Shown: piece by piece, positions 1-5,167 of the stretch
Layout: each line of letters begins with the position of its first letter
Numbering within the stretch: the first letter of the stretch is position 1
Assembly (NCBI GenBank): GCA_028751055.1
Contig: JAQZDD010000101.1
Span: 1 to 5,167, forward strand
DNA from: Euryarchaeota archaeon Ods04
GTDB taxonomy: Archaea > Halobacteriota > Halobacteria > Halobacteriales > Halorutilaceae
Length of the DNA stretch: 5,167 nucleotides
Reading direction: 5' to 3'
Notes under the pieces: model-generated
Database searches by the model: none
What the model was told of the DNA's origin: nothing
What the model saw: only the letters and a program-made list of their open reading frames with translations
Position numbers and translations under genes: made by a program

Positions 1-439
1 CGGCTACACGTTACGTGAGACACGTTCGTTCGAGAGACGTGACGGCGAACAACCGACTCACCAAGCGCGCCACACGTTCCGCGTTACTTTCGACGACACC
101 GACCGTGCGGGCGAGATAATAGACGCCGGTGTTGAGGGCGGCGCGACGGCGGTTTCGGGCGTTTCGTTCACGCTCTCCGACGCACGCCACGCCGAACTGA
201 AGAACGACGCGCTCGAAACCGCGATGGGTAACGCACGTATGCAGGCTGACTCGGTTGCGCGTGCGGGCGGTATATCGGTGACGCGCGTCCGTTCGGTAAC
301 GACGGCGGACACACGTTTCTCGCCCGTCGGCGTCGAACGCGCACAGCTAGAGGCGGCGGACGAAGCGGGAACCGTAATCTCGCCCGGACCCGTTGAGGTT
401 GACGCTACGGTTGAGGTGGTATACGACATCTCTTCCTGA
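1..439 (+). CDS. SIMPL domain (DUF541) protein, C-terminal part, truncated by window edge
   Basis: The open frame enters the window in phase at base 2 and runs 145 codons to TGA at 437-439. A Met at 224 lies deep inside the domain and is not the start; the true start and any signal peptide lie outside. The visible part has the SIMPL hallmark: a V-x-x-V-x-F-x-L-S-D strand (VSGVSFTLSD, about residues 52-61), then an amphipathic helix with Ala at regular spacing (LETAMGNARMQADSVARAGG), then a strand region ending PVEVDATVEVVYDIS. SIMPL/DUF541 proteins are usually about 230-250 residues and exported or membrane-anchored. Bacterial members include periplasmic and outer-membrane proteins; the archaeal role is not established. 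The gene stands alone on the plus strand and converges on the ABC permease gene 12 bases away. Family assignment is firm; function is unknown. Confidence 0.87.
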   Translation, partial: GYTLRETRSFERRDGEQPTHQARHTFRVTFDDTDRAGEIIDAGVEGGATAVSGVSFTLSDARHAELKNDALETAMGNARMQADSVARAGGISVTRVRSVTTADTRFSPVGVERAQLEAADEAGTVISPGPVEVDATVEVVYDISS

Positions 440-451
440 CTCAGCCTGTTT
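440..451. other. 12-base spacer between convergent stop codons
   Basis: The SIMPL gene ends with TGA at 437-439 and the opposing permease gene ends with TGA at 452-454, leaving 12 bases. A run of four T on the plus strand (449-452) could serve as a weak archaeal U-tract terminator for the SIMPL transcript. No stable hairpin is visible, and the minus strand has no T tract here. The two transcripts probably overlap at their 3' ends; that is inference. Confidence 0.6.
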
Positions 452-2089
452 TCAGTCGAACGTGTACGTGTCGAACTGCTTGACGCTGTGTGCGTAAGAC
501 GTGTAGGCGACAGCACCCGCGACGGCGGAAAGGACGCCGAGTCCGACAAACGAGACGGTCTGTACGACGAAGAAATGGTCGGGACGTAACGTCGGTAACA
601 CCAGAAGAACGAGCACGAAGACGCCGGGCAGGAAGACGGTTCCGAGGTAGCCCGCGGACGCGAAAGTCGTCGGAGGGTACAGGTCGTAGTCGGGATGGAC
701 GCTCTCGAAACGCGGGAAAGAGAAGCCGAGACCGACGGCGATAGCCGAGTAACAGACGGAGAGGTAGAGTCCTAGGACGACTAAGACGACGTGGTATACG
801 GGCGAGACGACCGGGTTGAACGGCGCGAAGGCGAGTGAAGCCAGAACGAACGGTGTACTCACGAAGAGACCTGCGAGTACCTGGGCGCGCACAAAACGAC
901 GCCCCGAAGTCGGCGAGGTCAGCAGGATGTGGAGTACTTCGCCCTCCTCGCCGAGCGCGTTGAGACCGAAAGCCGCGCCGCTGAGGTAGATACCCGCGAG
1001 GAATAGGACGGGCGGACCGAGCGCGAGGAAGACGGGTGCGTCGAGAGCCGAGATGAGAAGGACGCCGAAGAGCAGCAACAACGGTGCGATGAGATGCGTG
1101 AACCTCATGAGGTTGCGTCTTCCACGGAGAAGGAGTCTCCACGTGAGTCTGAGCGTCTTCGTGCCGGAGAGGACTGCGGGCGGACGTTTCGAAGACGTGC
1201 TCTTCTCGGACGGCGACTCAGCGTCTTCCGAGTACCAGATTAGGGGTGCGAGACGGACGGAGACTCCGACCAAGAGCGGCACGGATGCCACGACGCCGAC
1301 GACACCTGCTACCGTCCTCAGGCTTTGACTTCCGAGCGGCGTGCCTACAAAGAAGGCGTCGGCGTAGACTGTAAGCGGGGATTCGAGGTTGAGAGCGAGT
1401 AGGGCAGAGAAGATGCCTCCGCTCGGAACGTTACCTCCGCCCGGAGGCGAAAAGAACGCCAACGAGAAGACGGCGGCGGCTATGGTACCGAGAGCGAGCG
1501 CGACACCTCTGACGCCCCACTTCAGGAAGAACGGACGGTTCGGAAGCCAGAGAAGGATGAGCTTCACGAAGAAGCCCGCGGCGTAGCCGAAAGCCAAAGA
1601 GACGGCAACTAAGAGGAAGAAAGAGCCTACGACGGCTGGCAGGACTACGAGGGAGCCGAGACCCATGCCGAACGCCGTCGCAAGTAGGACGACAAGCGGT
1701 CCTGCGACGAACACGGTGCGCACGAAGTCCGCCACGACGATGCCGACGACGACCGAGGCGGGCGACACCGTCGTGAGTAGGAGGTCACGGTTTCCGACAC
1801 CCCCTTTCTCGGAGAAGCTACGTCCCGCGAAGAGGAACGCGAGGTAGACGAAGGCGAAGTTGACGGTGACTCTGAACATGTCGAGTATCCCCGGCGGGAC
1901 ACTGACACCCGAAGCAAGCAAGCGTCCTAAGAAGTAGAGTAGAACCGAGGTCGTCAGACCGGCGGACATGAGCGAGACGAAGAGAAACGCGGAGACGATA
2001 GCGCGTCGCCAGTCGGATGTCAGCCAACGCCAGCTACGCAGAACCTCGGTGCGTGCGATACGCAGACCGTCTTCGATGTCTTCTCTCAT
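452..2089 (-). CDS. ABC-2 type exporter permease, 12 TM segments
   Basis: This 545-residue integral membrane protein is the channel subunit for the ATPase encoded just upstream. Hydrophobic segments lie at about residues 30-55, 72-89, 111-140, 146-181, 190-213, 258-285, 332-349, 352-376, 403-421, 431-457, 477-499 and 506-530. A hydrophilic linker (about 287-310, Ser/Lys/Glu-rich) splits them into two six-TM halves. Both halves carry a similar cytoplasmic motif after the second helix: RDLLLTTVSP (101-110) and GEVLHILLTSPTSGRRF (383-399). This suggests a fused duplication of an ABC-2 permease, as in the roughly 540-residue two-half permeases of this superfamily. The ATG at 2087-2089 is chosen because it follows the ATPase stop by 18 bases, with a purine-rich GAGGAG (2102-2107) just after that stop. 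The start MREDIEDGLRIARTEVLRSW is a short charged helix before the first TM, typical of these exporters. Substrate cannot be read from sequence. Confidence 0.88.
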   Translation of the reverse strand: MREDIEDGLRIARTEVLRSWRWLTSDWRRAIVSAFLFVSLMSAGLTTSVLLYFLGRLLASGVSVPPGILDMFRVTVNFAFVYLAFLFAGRSFSEKGGVGNRDLLLTTVSPASVVVGIVVADFVRTVFVAGPLVVLLATAFGMGLGSLVVLPAVVGSFFLLVAVSLAFGYAAGFFVKLILLWLPNRPFFLKWGVRGVALALGTIAAAVFSLAFFSPPGGGNVPSGGIFSALLALNLESPLTVYADAFFVGTPLGSQSLRTVAGVVGVVASVPLLVGVSVRLAPLIWYSEDAESPSEKSTSSKRPPAVLSGTKTLRLTWRLLLRGRRNLMRFTHLIAPLLLLFGVLLISALDAPVFLALGPPVLFLAGIYLSGAAFGLNALGEEGEVLHILLTSPTSGRRFVRAQVLAGLFVSTPFVLASLAFAPFNPVVSPVYHVVLVVLGLYLSVCYSAIAVGLGFSFPRFESVHPDYDLYPPTTFASAGYLGTVFLPGVFVLVLLVLPTLRPDHFFVVQTVSFVGLGVLSAVAGAVAYTSYAHSVKQFDTYTFD

Positions 2090-2101
2090 GCAGTCTTACT
2101 G

Positions 2102-2107
2102 CTCCTC
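2102..2107 (-). promoter_or_regulatory. Probable Shine-Dalgarno site of the permease gene
   Basis: GAGGAG on the minus strand starts right after the ATPase TAA and lies 12 bases before the permease ATG. It matches the archaeal 16S tail (CCUCC), though the spacing is longer than ideal. The permease is downstream in a polycistronic message, where SD-led initiation is expected even in archaea whose first genes are leaderless. Confidence 0.55.
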
Positions 2108-2971
2108 TTACACGGCACCTTCGTCTTGCTCGTGAGTGTCGCCGTCGCTGTTGTCGTTGCCGCTGTCGTCACCCACCTCTCCATCTCGTTCGTCATCAAC
2201 GACGGCTCCGTCTCCGTCTACGACGTTCCCGCCTCCTTCGCCGCTCACGCCCATCTCGGTCGTAACCTCAAGGAACACGTCTTCGAGACTGCCGCCCTCC
2301 GCGCCGTGTTTTAGCTCGTCCGTCCCCACCTCCGCGACGAGAACCCCGTCTTGGAGAACTCCGACCTCGTCGGCGACCTTCTCGATGACAGGGAGTATAT
2401 GTGTCGAGACGAGGACGGTCATCTCCCTGTCCGAAAGCTCTCCTATCAGCTTTCTGACGGTACGCGCCGCCCTCGGGTCTAGTCCGCTCGTGGGTTCGTC
2501 TAAGAACACGACGTCGGGGTCGTGTAGCAACGTCTGTGTGATGGAGGTCTTCCTGCGCATACCTTTCGAGTAGGTCGATATCCTGTCGTCGGCGGCGTCG
2601 GAGAGACCGAAACGCGAGAGGTAGTCTTCTATGCGTTCCTCGGCGGTTTCGTCGGGGATGTCACGCAGGTCGGCGATGTACTCCAACTGTTCGCGCGCCG
2701 TGAGTTCGTCGTAGAGAGGCGACTCCTCCGAGAGGTACCCGATATGTTCGACGACTGCTTCGCGGTTTTCGACCGAATCCCCCATTATGTAGGCTTCGCC
2801 GTCCGTCGGCTCTGTCAGCGTAGTGAGCATACGCATCGTAGTCGTCTTCCCTGAGCCGTTGGGTCCAAGGAGACCGTAGACGGTGCCCGCGGACACGGAG
2901 AGGTCGAGACGGTCGACGGCTGTCGTGTCGCCGTACTTCTTCGTGAGTCCTATCGTCTCTATGGCGTCCAC
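2108..2971 (-). CDS. ABC transporter ATP-binding protein (exporter type)
   Basis: This is the 287-residue nucleotide-binding subunit of an ABC exporter, partner of the permease that follows. The NTPase motifs are all present and in order: Walker A GPNGSGKT (36-43); a Q-loop region IGYLSEES (77-84) with Glu where many ABC proteins have Gln; signature YSKGMRRK (134-141) in place of LSGGQ, common in ABC-2 drug/Na+ exporter ATPases; Walker B VVFLDEP (154-160) with catalytic Glu159; D-loop SGLDP (162-166); and switch His191 in STH. The catalytic domain ends near residue 238. A tail of about 48 residues rich in Asp, Gly, Glu and Asn follows (240-287) and looks disordered. The start is GTG at 2969-2971, giving MDAIETIGLTKKYGD, the normal N-terminus of the family. 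A TATA-like box 26-30 bases upstream suggests a leaderless mRNA beginning at or near this GTG. Drug, lipid, sodium or peptide export are all possible. Confidence 0.95.
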   Translation of the reverse strand: MDAIETIGLTKKYGDTTAVDRLDLSVSAGTVYGLLGPNGSGKTTTMRMLTTLTEPTDGEAYIMGDSVENREAVVEHIGYLSEESPLYDELTAREQLEYIADLRDIPDETAEERIEDYLSRFGLSDAADDRISTYSKGMRRKTSITQTLLHDPDVVFLDEPTSGLDPRAARTVRKLIGELSDREMTVLVSTHILPVIEKVADEVGVLQDGVLVAEVGTDELKHGAEGGSLEDVFLEVTTEMGVSGEGGGNVVDGDGAVVDDERDGEVGDDSGNDNSDGDTHEQDEGAV

Positions 2972-3044
2972 TTAACGACGGATACGCTATCTGCGCATAA
3001 ATATCTGTGTGCTGAGCTAAGCTACGTCACGTCGACACGTCGCC
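2972..3044. other. Intergenic spacer between aRF1 and the ABC operon
   Basis: These 73 bases separate the aRF1 stop (TGA, 3045-3047) from the ATPase GTG. The segment near 2991-3006 is the most AT-rich part and holds the ABC operon promoter. Short ACGT and AGCT self-complementary elements occur around 3014-3040, but none builds a convincing hairpin. No T tract follows aRF1 on its own strand, so read-through from aRF1 into the ABC operon cannot be excluded. Confidence 0.6.
2995..3004 (-). promoter_or_regulatory. TATA-box promoter of the ABC operon (leaderless start)
   Basis: Read on the minus strand the element is ATATTTATGC, with TTTAT lying 26-30 bases upstream of the ATPase GTG. That is the spacing expected between an archaeal TATA box and the transcription start. 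Transcription would therefore begin at or next to the start codon, the common haloarchaeal leaderless arrangement. No Shine-Dalgarno sequence precedes the GTG, which agrees. A purine-containing BRE may sit just upstream (ACAG) but is not clear. Confidence 0.6.
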
Positions 3045-4277
3045 TCAGATACCCGTGTTGTAACGCAGTATGCCAGCGACGCCGCCGAAGGCGTCCTTGA
3101 GTTGCTCGCCCTCCTCGAAGTCGGTCGAGATGAACGCCACCTCGGTGCTCATCTGCTCGGCGAGTTCGATGAGTTCGTCGACCACGTCCTCGACATCCTC
3201 CAGTTCTGTCTCCGCGCCACACTCCGGGCAGTCGACGGGTGAGACTTCGACTTTACCCTCGAACGTCTCTTCGGTCTCCGCGCCGCATTCGGGACAGACG
3301 AACGACGCACGTTTCCTGCGTAGGTCTTCGGAGAGTAGAAGCTTGTCGACCGCGCCCGCCTGAAGGTTCTGGCGTACGTTGTCCTCTCCGTACGCCGCGA
3401 GTTCACCGCCACGGAGTTCGTCGAAGAAATTCGCCATCATCTTCTTGTCCTTCATCACCTCTAAGTCGGCGAGCCTGTCCTGTGCCGAGTCGACGAGTTC
3501 GTACAGACCGCTCTCGTCGGTGTACGAAACGTCGAACTTGTCGACGAGCTTCTGCTGTAGCTCGTGGTGTAGGTAGTCGCCGTCTATGAACTCCTCCTTC
3601 GTCGGTGAAGGACCTCCGACGAGCACGCCGTCTATCTCGTCCTTCTTAGGCACGAAGACTTCGTTCGCCATCTCTGCAACCTCCTTGTAGAACTTGTCTA
3701 TCGCCTCGCGCCTGAGACGTGCGAAACGCTGCGCCGACTGTCCGCCCTTCCTCTGCTTTCCGGGGACGAGGCTCGACGCCGACGCGACAGGGTCTACGCG
3801 TTTACCGCTGAGCCAGCCGACGTTCGCCTCGCGTCTGTCTAAGACGATAAGCCCGTACAGAGACTTGTCGCGTATCATCTCCTTGAGCGGCTCCGTCTCG
3901 AAGTTGGAGTCGCAGTGGTAGATGTAGCTCTCGACGGACTGAGGCGGGTTCTCAAGGACTATGGTCTCCATCTCTGTCTTGTCGCCCTTGGCATCGACGG
4001 CACCCGAGAAGATTACCATACCGTTCTCGGGAACCTTCTTGTAGCCCTTTAGACGAGCCTGTATCGAAGAGAGAGCGTCCTGTACGTTGGTACGTGTCTG
4101 CTTGCTCTTGATGTTCGCCGCCTCGCTGTGCTCCTGTCGGACGTGCGCTACCACGTCGCTCAGCATCTTGTCCGGCGGTACGTAGATGGTAACGAGCTGT
4201 GTGCCCGAGCCTTTGAGGTCGTCGAGCCTCTCGACGATGCGTTGTAGCTCGTACCTCTTGGAGTCGTCTTCGGTCAC
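3045..4277 (-). CDS. prf1: Peptide chain release factor subunit 1 (aRF1)
   Basis: aRF1 decodes all three stop codons in the ribosomal A site and triggers peptidyl-tRNA hydrolysis; it also works with ABCE1 in recycling. From the chosen GTG (4275-4277) the protein has 410 residues, normal for archaeal aRF1. The N domain carries NIKS (55-58) and YxCxxxF (YHCDSNF, 120-126), both used in stop recognition. The M domain carries the catalytic GGQ (178-180) in GKQRKGGQSAQRF. The C domain has two CPECG knuckles (Cys328/331 and Cys350/353) likely to bind zinc, and ends FGGVAGILRYNTGI, typical of the family. An in-frame ATG at 4314-4316 would add 13 residues (MKGYISKTGVSPT) and overlap the upstream gene's stop as ATGA, but has no Shine-Dalgarno sequence. 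The GTG is preferred because it gives the usual short start MTEDDSKRYELQRIVERL and has a TATA-like element about 27 bases upstream. The open frame continues to 4541 only as a shadow of the propeller gene. Confidence 0.97.
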   Translation of the reverse strand: MTEDDSKRYELQRIVERLDDLKGSGTQLVTIYVPPDKMLSDVVAHVRQEHSEAANIKSKQTRTNVQDALSSIQARLKGYKKVPENGMVIFSGAVDAKGDKTEMETIVLENPPQSVESYIYHCDSNFETEPLKEMIRDKSLYGLIVLDRREANVGWLSGKRVDPVASASSLVPGKQRKGGQSAQRFARLRREAIDKFYKEVAEMANEVFVPKKDEIDGVLVGGPSPTKEEFIDGDYLHHELQQKLVDKFDVSYTDESGLYELVDSAQDRLADLEVMKDKKMMANFFDELRGGELAAYGEDNVRQNLQAGAVDKLLLSEDLRRKRASFVCPECGAETEETFEGKVEVSPVDCPECGAETELEDVEDVVDELIELAEQMSTEVAFISTDFEEGEQLKDAFGGVAGILRYNTGI

Positions 4278-4297
4278 TGTAGGAGAAACGCCCGTCT

Positions 4298-4308
4298 TAC
4301 TAATGTAT
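4298..4308 (-). promoter_or_regulatory. Possible TATA element for a leaderless aRF1 transcript
   Basis: On the minus strand the bases read ATACATTAGTA, an AT-rich island in GC-rich surroundings, centred about 26 bases before the proposed GTG start at 4277. Its position matches that of the ABC operon TATA box relative to its own GTG. It sits between the stop of the propeller gene and the proposed start, the only non-coding place available. The match to a haloarchaeal TATA box is weaker than that of the ABC promoter. Confidence 0.4.
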
Positions 4309-4312
4309 CCTT

Positions 4313-5167
4313 TCATACGACGACGTGCAGGAAGCCGTCGTCGTTGTCGGTGCCGAACAAAGCCCTTCCTCCGTCGACGGCTGGCGACGCGACCGCACCG
4401 TCTCCTGAGTCGTAGCTCCAGATACTTTCGCCCGTCTCCGTGTCCACGGCGTGCAGTACACCGTCGTCGTCTCCGACGAGCACGTGTCCGTCTACGACGG
4501 CTAGTGAAGACACGAAACGTGCGTCCGTCTCGTACGTCCACTCCCTCTCACCACCTTCGGCGTCGAAACTGCGCAGAACGCCGTCGGAGGAACCGACGTA
4601 GACGGCTCCTTCGGCTACGGCTGGCGACGTGCGTACTGAGTCGTCCATACTGGCTGTCCAGACGGCTTCGCCCTCCTCGCTGGCGTCTCCGTCCATGTTC
4701 CCGCCCGTCCGCACGGCGTGCACGGTACCGTCTTCGTCGCCGAAGAAGACGCGTCCGTCGGAGTAGGCGGGCGATGAAACGACGCCCGCACCCGCTTCGT
4801 ACGTCCAGTCCGCCTCGCCCAAAGTCGCGTGGACTGCGTGCAGGTGACCGTCGATGTTTACGGCGAAGACACGTCCCTCGGCAACTGCGGGCGCGCATCT
4901 AACCGCGTCTCCCGTGTCGTAAGCCCACGAACCGCTTCCGCCCGCGGCGTCGAGTGCCCAGACGACGCCGTCTTCGTCGCCGAAGAAGACGCGTCCGCCC
5001 GCTACTGTCGGCGACGAACGTACCGCGCCCGTCGTCTGCTCCCAGAGCATACTGCCGTCGTCGGCACCGACACACGTGAACGTCCCCTCGTCGGTGCCGA
5101 AGTAGACGTTTCCGCGTTCGACGGCTGGAGACGAAACCGCGCCGTCAGTTGTGTACGTCCAGTCTAC
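4313..5167 (-). CDS. PQQ-like beta-propeller repeat protein, N-terminus outside window
   Basis: The frame is open from the right edge (5167) to TGA at 4313-4315, giving 284 residues. An ATG at 5048-5050 falls inside a repeat (after DDGS) and is not the start. Seven tandem blades of about 40 residues are visible, starting near visible residues 1, 41, 80, 120, 169, 209 and 249. Each follows the pattern W-x-Y/A-x-x-x-x-x-V-x-S/A-S/C/A-P-A-V-x-x-G-x-V-x-F/V-G-x-x-D-G-x-L-x-A-V-D, the PQQ_2/PQQ_3 (BamB-like) blade. Blade 4 has an extra acidic loop (GGNMDGDASEEGEA). Such haloarchaeal proteins are usually exported or membrane-anchored, and most do not carry the PQQ-dehydrogenase active site; none is visible here. 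The role may be scaffolding or ligand binding at the cell surface. The stop TGA overlaps a possible aRF1 ATG, so the two genes may be co-transcribed. Fold assignment is firm; function and full length are unknown. Confidence 0.9.
   Translation of the reverse strand, partial: VDWTYTTDGAVSSPAVERGNVYFGTDEGTFTCVGADDGSMLWEQTTGAVRSSPTVAGGRVFFGDEDGVVWALDAAGGSGSWAYDTGDAVRCAPAVAEGRVFAVNIDGHLHAVHATLGEADWTYEAGAGVVSSPAYSDGRVFFGDEDGTVHAVRTGGNMDGDASEEGEAVWTASMDDSVRTSPAVAEGAVYVGSSDGVLRSFDAEGGEREWTYETDARFVSSLAVVDGHVLVGDDDGVLHAVDTETGESIWSYDSGDGAVASPAVDGGRALFGTDNDDGFLHVVV
4728..4757 (-). repeat. 30-base exact direct repeat, copy 1 (propeller blade 4)
   Basis: Identical to bases 4968-4997. The copies are 240 bases apart, equal to two 40-codon blades, and in the same reading frame. 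They encode GRVFFGDEDG in blade 4 (and blade 2). Identity at synonymous third positions suggests recent blade duplication or gene conversion, because the other blades differ at both protein and codon level. Confidence 0.85.
4968..4997 (-). repeat. 30-base exact direct repeat, copy 2 (propeller blade 2)
   Basis: Second copy of the exact repeat at 4728-4757, encoding the same GRVFFGDEDG segment in blade 2. The bases immediately flanking the two copies differ, so the identity is confined to the strand-turn-strand core of the blade. Confidence 0.85.

Noticed and set aside
58..549. 163-codon minus-strand open frame opposite the SIMPL gene
   Set aside because: It is Ser/Thr/Arg-rich without a recognisable fold, lies antisense to a clear SIMPL domain, and overlaps the true end of the permease gene. 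High GC produces such shadow frames.
441..1142. 233-codon minus-strand open frame inside the permease gene
   Set aside because: It is an Arg/Pro-rich out-of-frame translation of the permease, which itself has a strong TM pattern.
2136..2573. 145-codon plus-strand open frame opposite the ATPase tail
   Set aside because: It is Ser/Pro/Thr-rich low complexity that mirrors the Asp/Gly-rich tail and catalytic motifs on the other strand; no independent start signal is visible.
3014..3041. Possible hairpin terminator after aRF1
   Set aside because: ACGT and AGCT are self-complementary tetramers, but flanking bases do not extend the stems and no T tract follows on the aRF1 strand.
4278..4541. Extension of the aRF1 frame upstream to 4541
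   Set aside because: Most of the added residues are Arg-rich out-of-frame translation of the last propeller blades. aRF1 orthologues start near the chosen GTG.
4186..4902. 238-codon plus-strand open frame spanning aRF1 and the propeller gene
   Set aside because: It is almost entirely Arg-rich, crosses two well-supported genes in antisense, and has no family features.
4313..5167. Repeats read as a CRISPR-like or tandem DNA array
   Set aside because: The periodicity is about 120 bases in frame and encodes propeller blades; only one 30-base pair is exact and there are no unique spacers.
1..5167. A novel defence or mobile system
   Set aside because: Every gene fits a known family with a housekeeping, transport or surface role. 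No nuclease, methylase, integrase, transposase, inverted repeats or attachment sites were seen.

Overview
The window is archaeal and most resembles a salt-adapted euryarchaeote, either a haloarchaeon or a relative. The clearest marker is an archaeal/eukaryotic-type class I release factor, aRF1, with NIKS and GGQ motifs. The proteins are rich in Asp and Glu, two GTG starts have TATA-like boxes about 27 bases upstream (the haloarchaeal leaderless-mRNA layout), and estimated GC is about 57%. Two things do not fit a textbook haloarchaeon. Ile ATA codons are frequent, and the aRF1 C-terminal domain keeps two complete CPECG knuckles. I would not assign a genus.

Layout: one gene on the plus strand (1-439) is the C-terminal part of a SIMPL-domain (DUF541) protein cut by the left edge. 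The rest is minus strand. Read in transcription order from the right edge, it holds a PQQ-type beta-propeller protein (4313-5167, N-terminus outside the window), aRF1 (3045-4277, or up to 4316), a short spacer with a promoter (2972-3044), an ABC-transporter ATPase (2108-2971) and its 12-TM ABC-2 type permease (452-2089). The permease and SIMPL genes converge with 12 bases between their stop codons. Coding density is very high and no stretch over 300 bases lacks a gene. I found no tRNA, rRNA, CRISPR array, insertion sequence or attachment site.

How the genes relate: the ATPase and permease form a two-gene transcription unit encoding one exporter-type ABC complex, with the substrate unknown. 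The propeller gene and aRF1 may be co-transcribed (possible ATGA overlap), but aRF1 also appears to have its own TATA-like element and an internal GTG start. I see no functional link between translation termination, the exporter, the propeller protein and the SIMPL protein. The gene content looks ordinary, not like a new defence or mobile system.

The most unusual signal is compositional. By eye, neither GATC nor GGCC occurs anywhere in the 5167 bases, while other palindromic tetramers of the same composition do occur. Codon choice seems bent to achieve this. In the two genes checked, every Ile after a G-ending codon is ATA, never ATC, whereas ATC is common after other bases. This points to avoidance of two restriction or methylation target sites across the genome.
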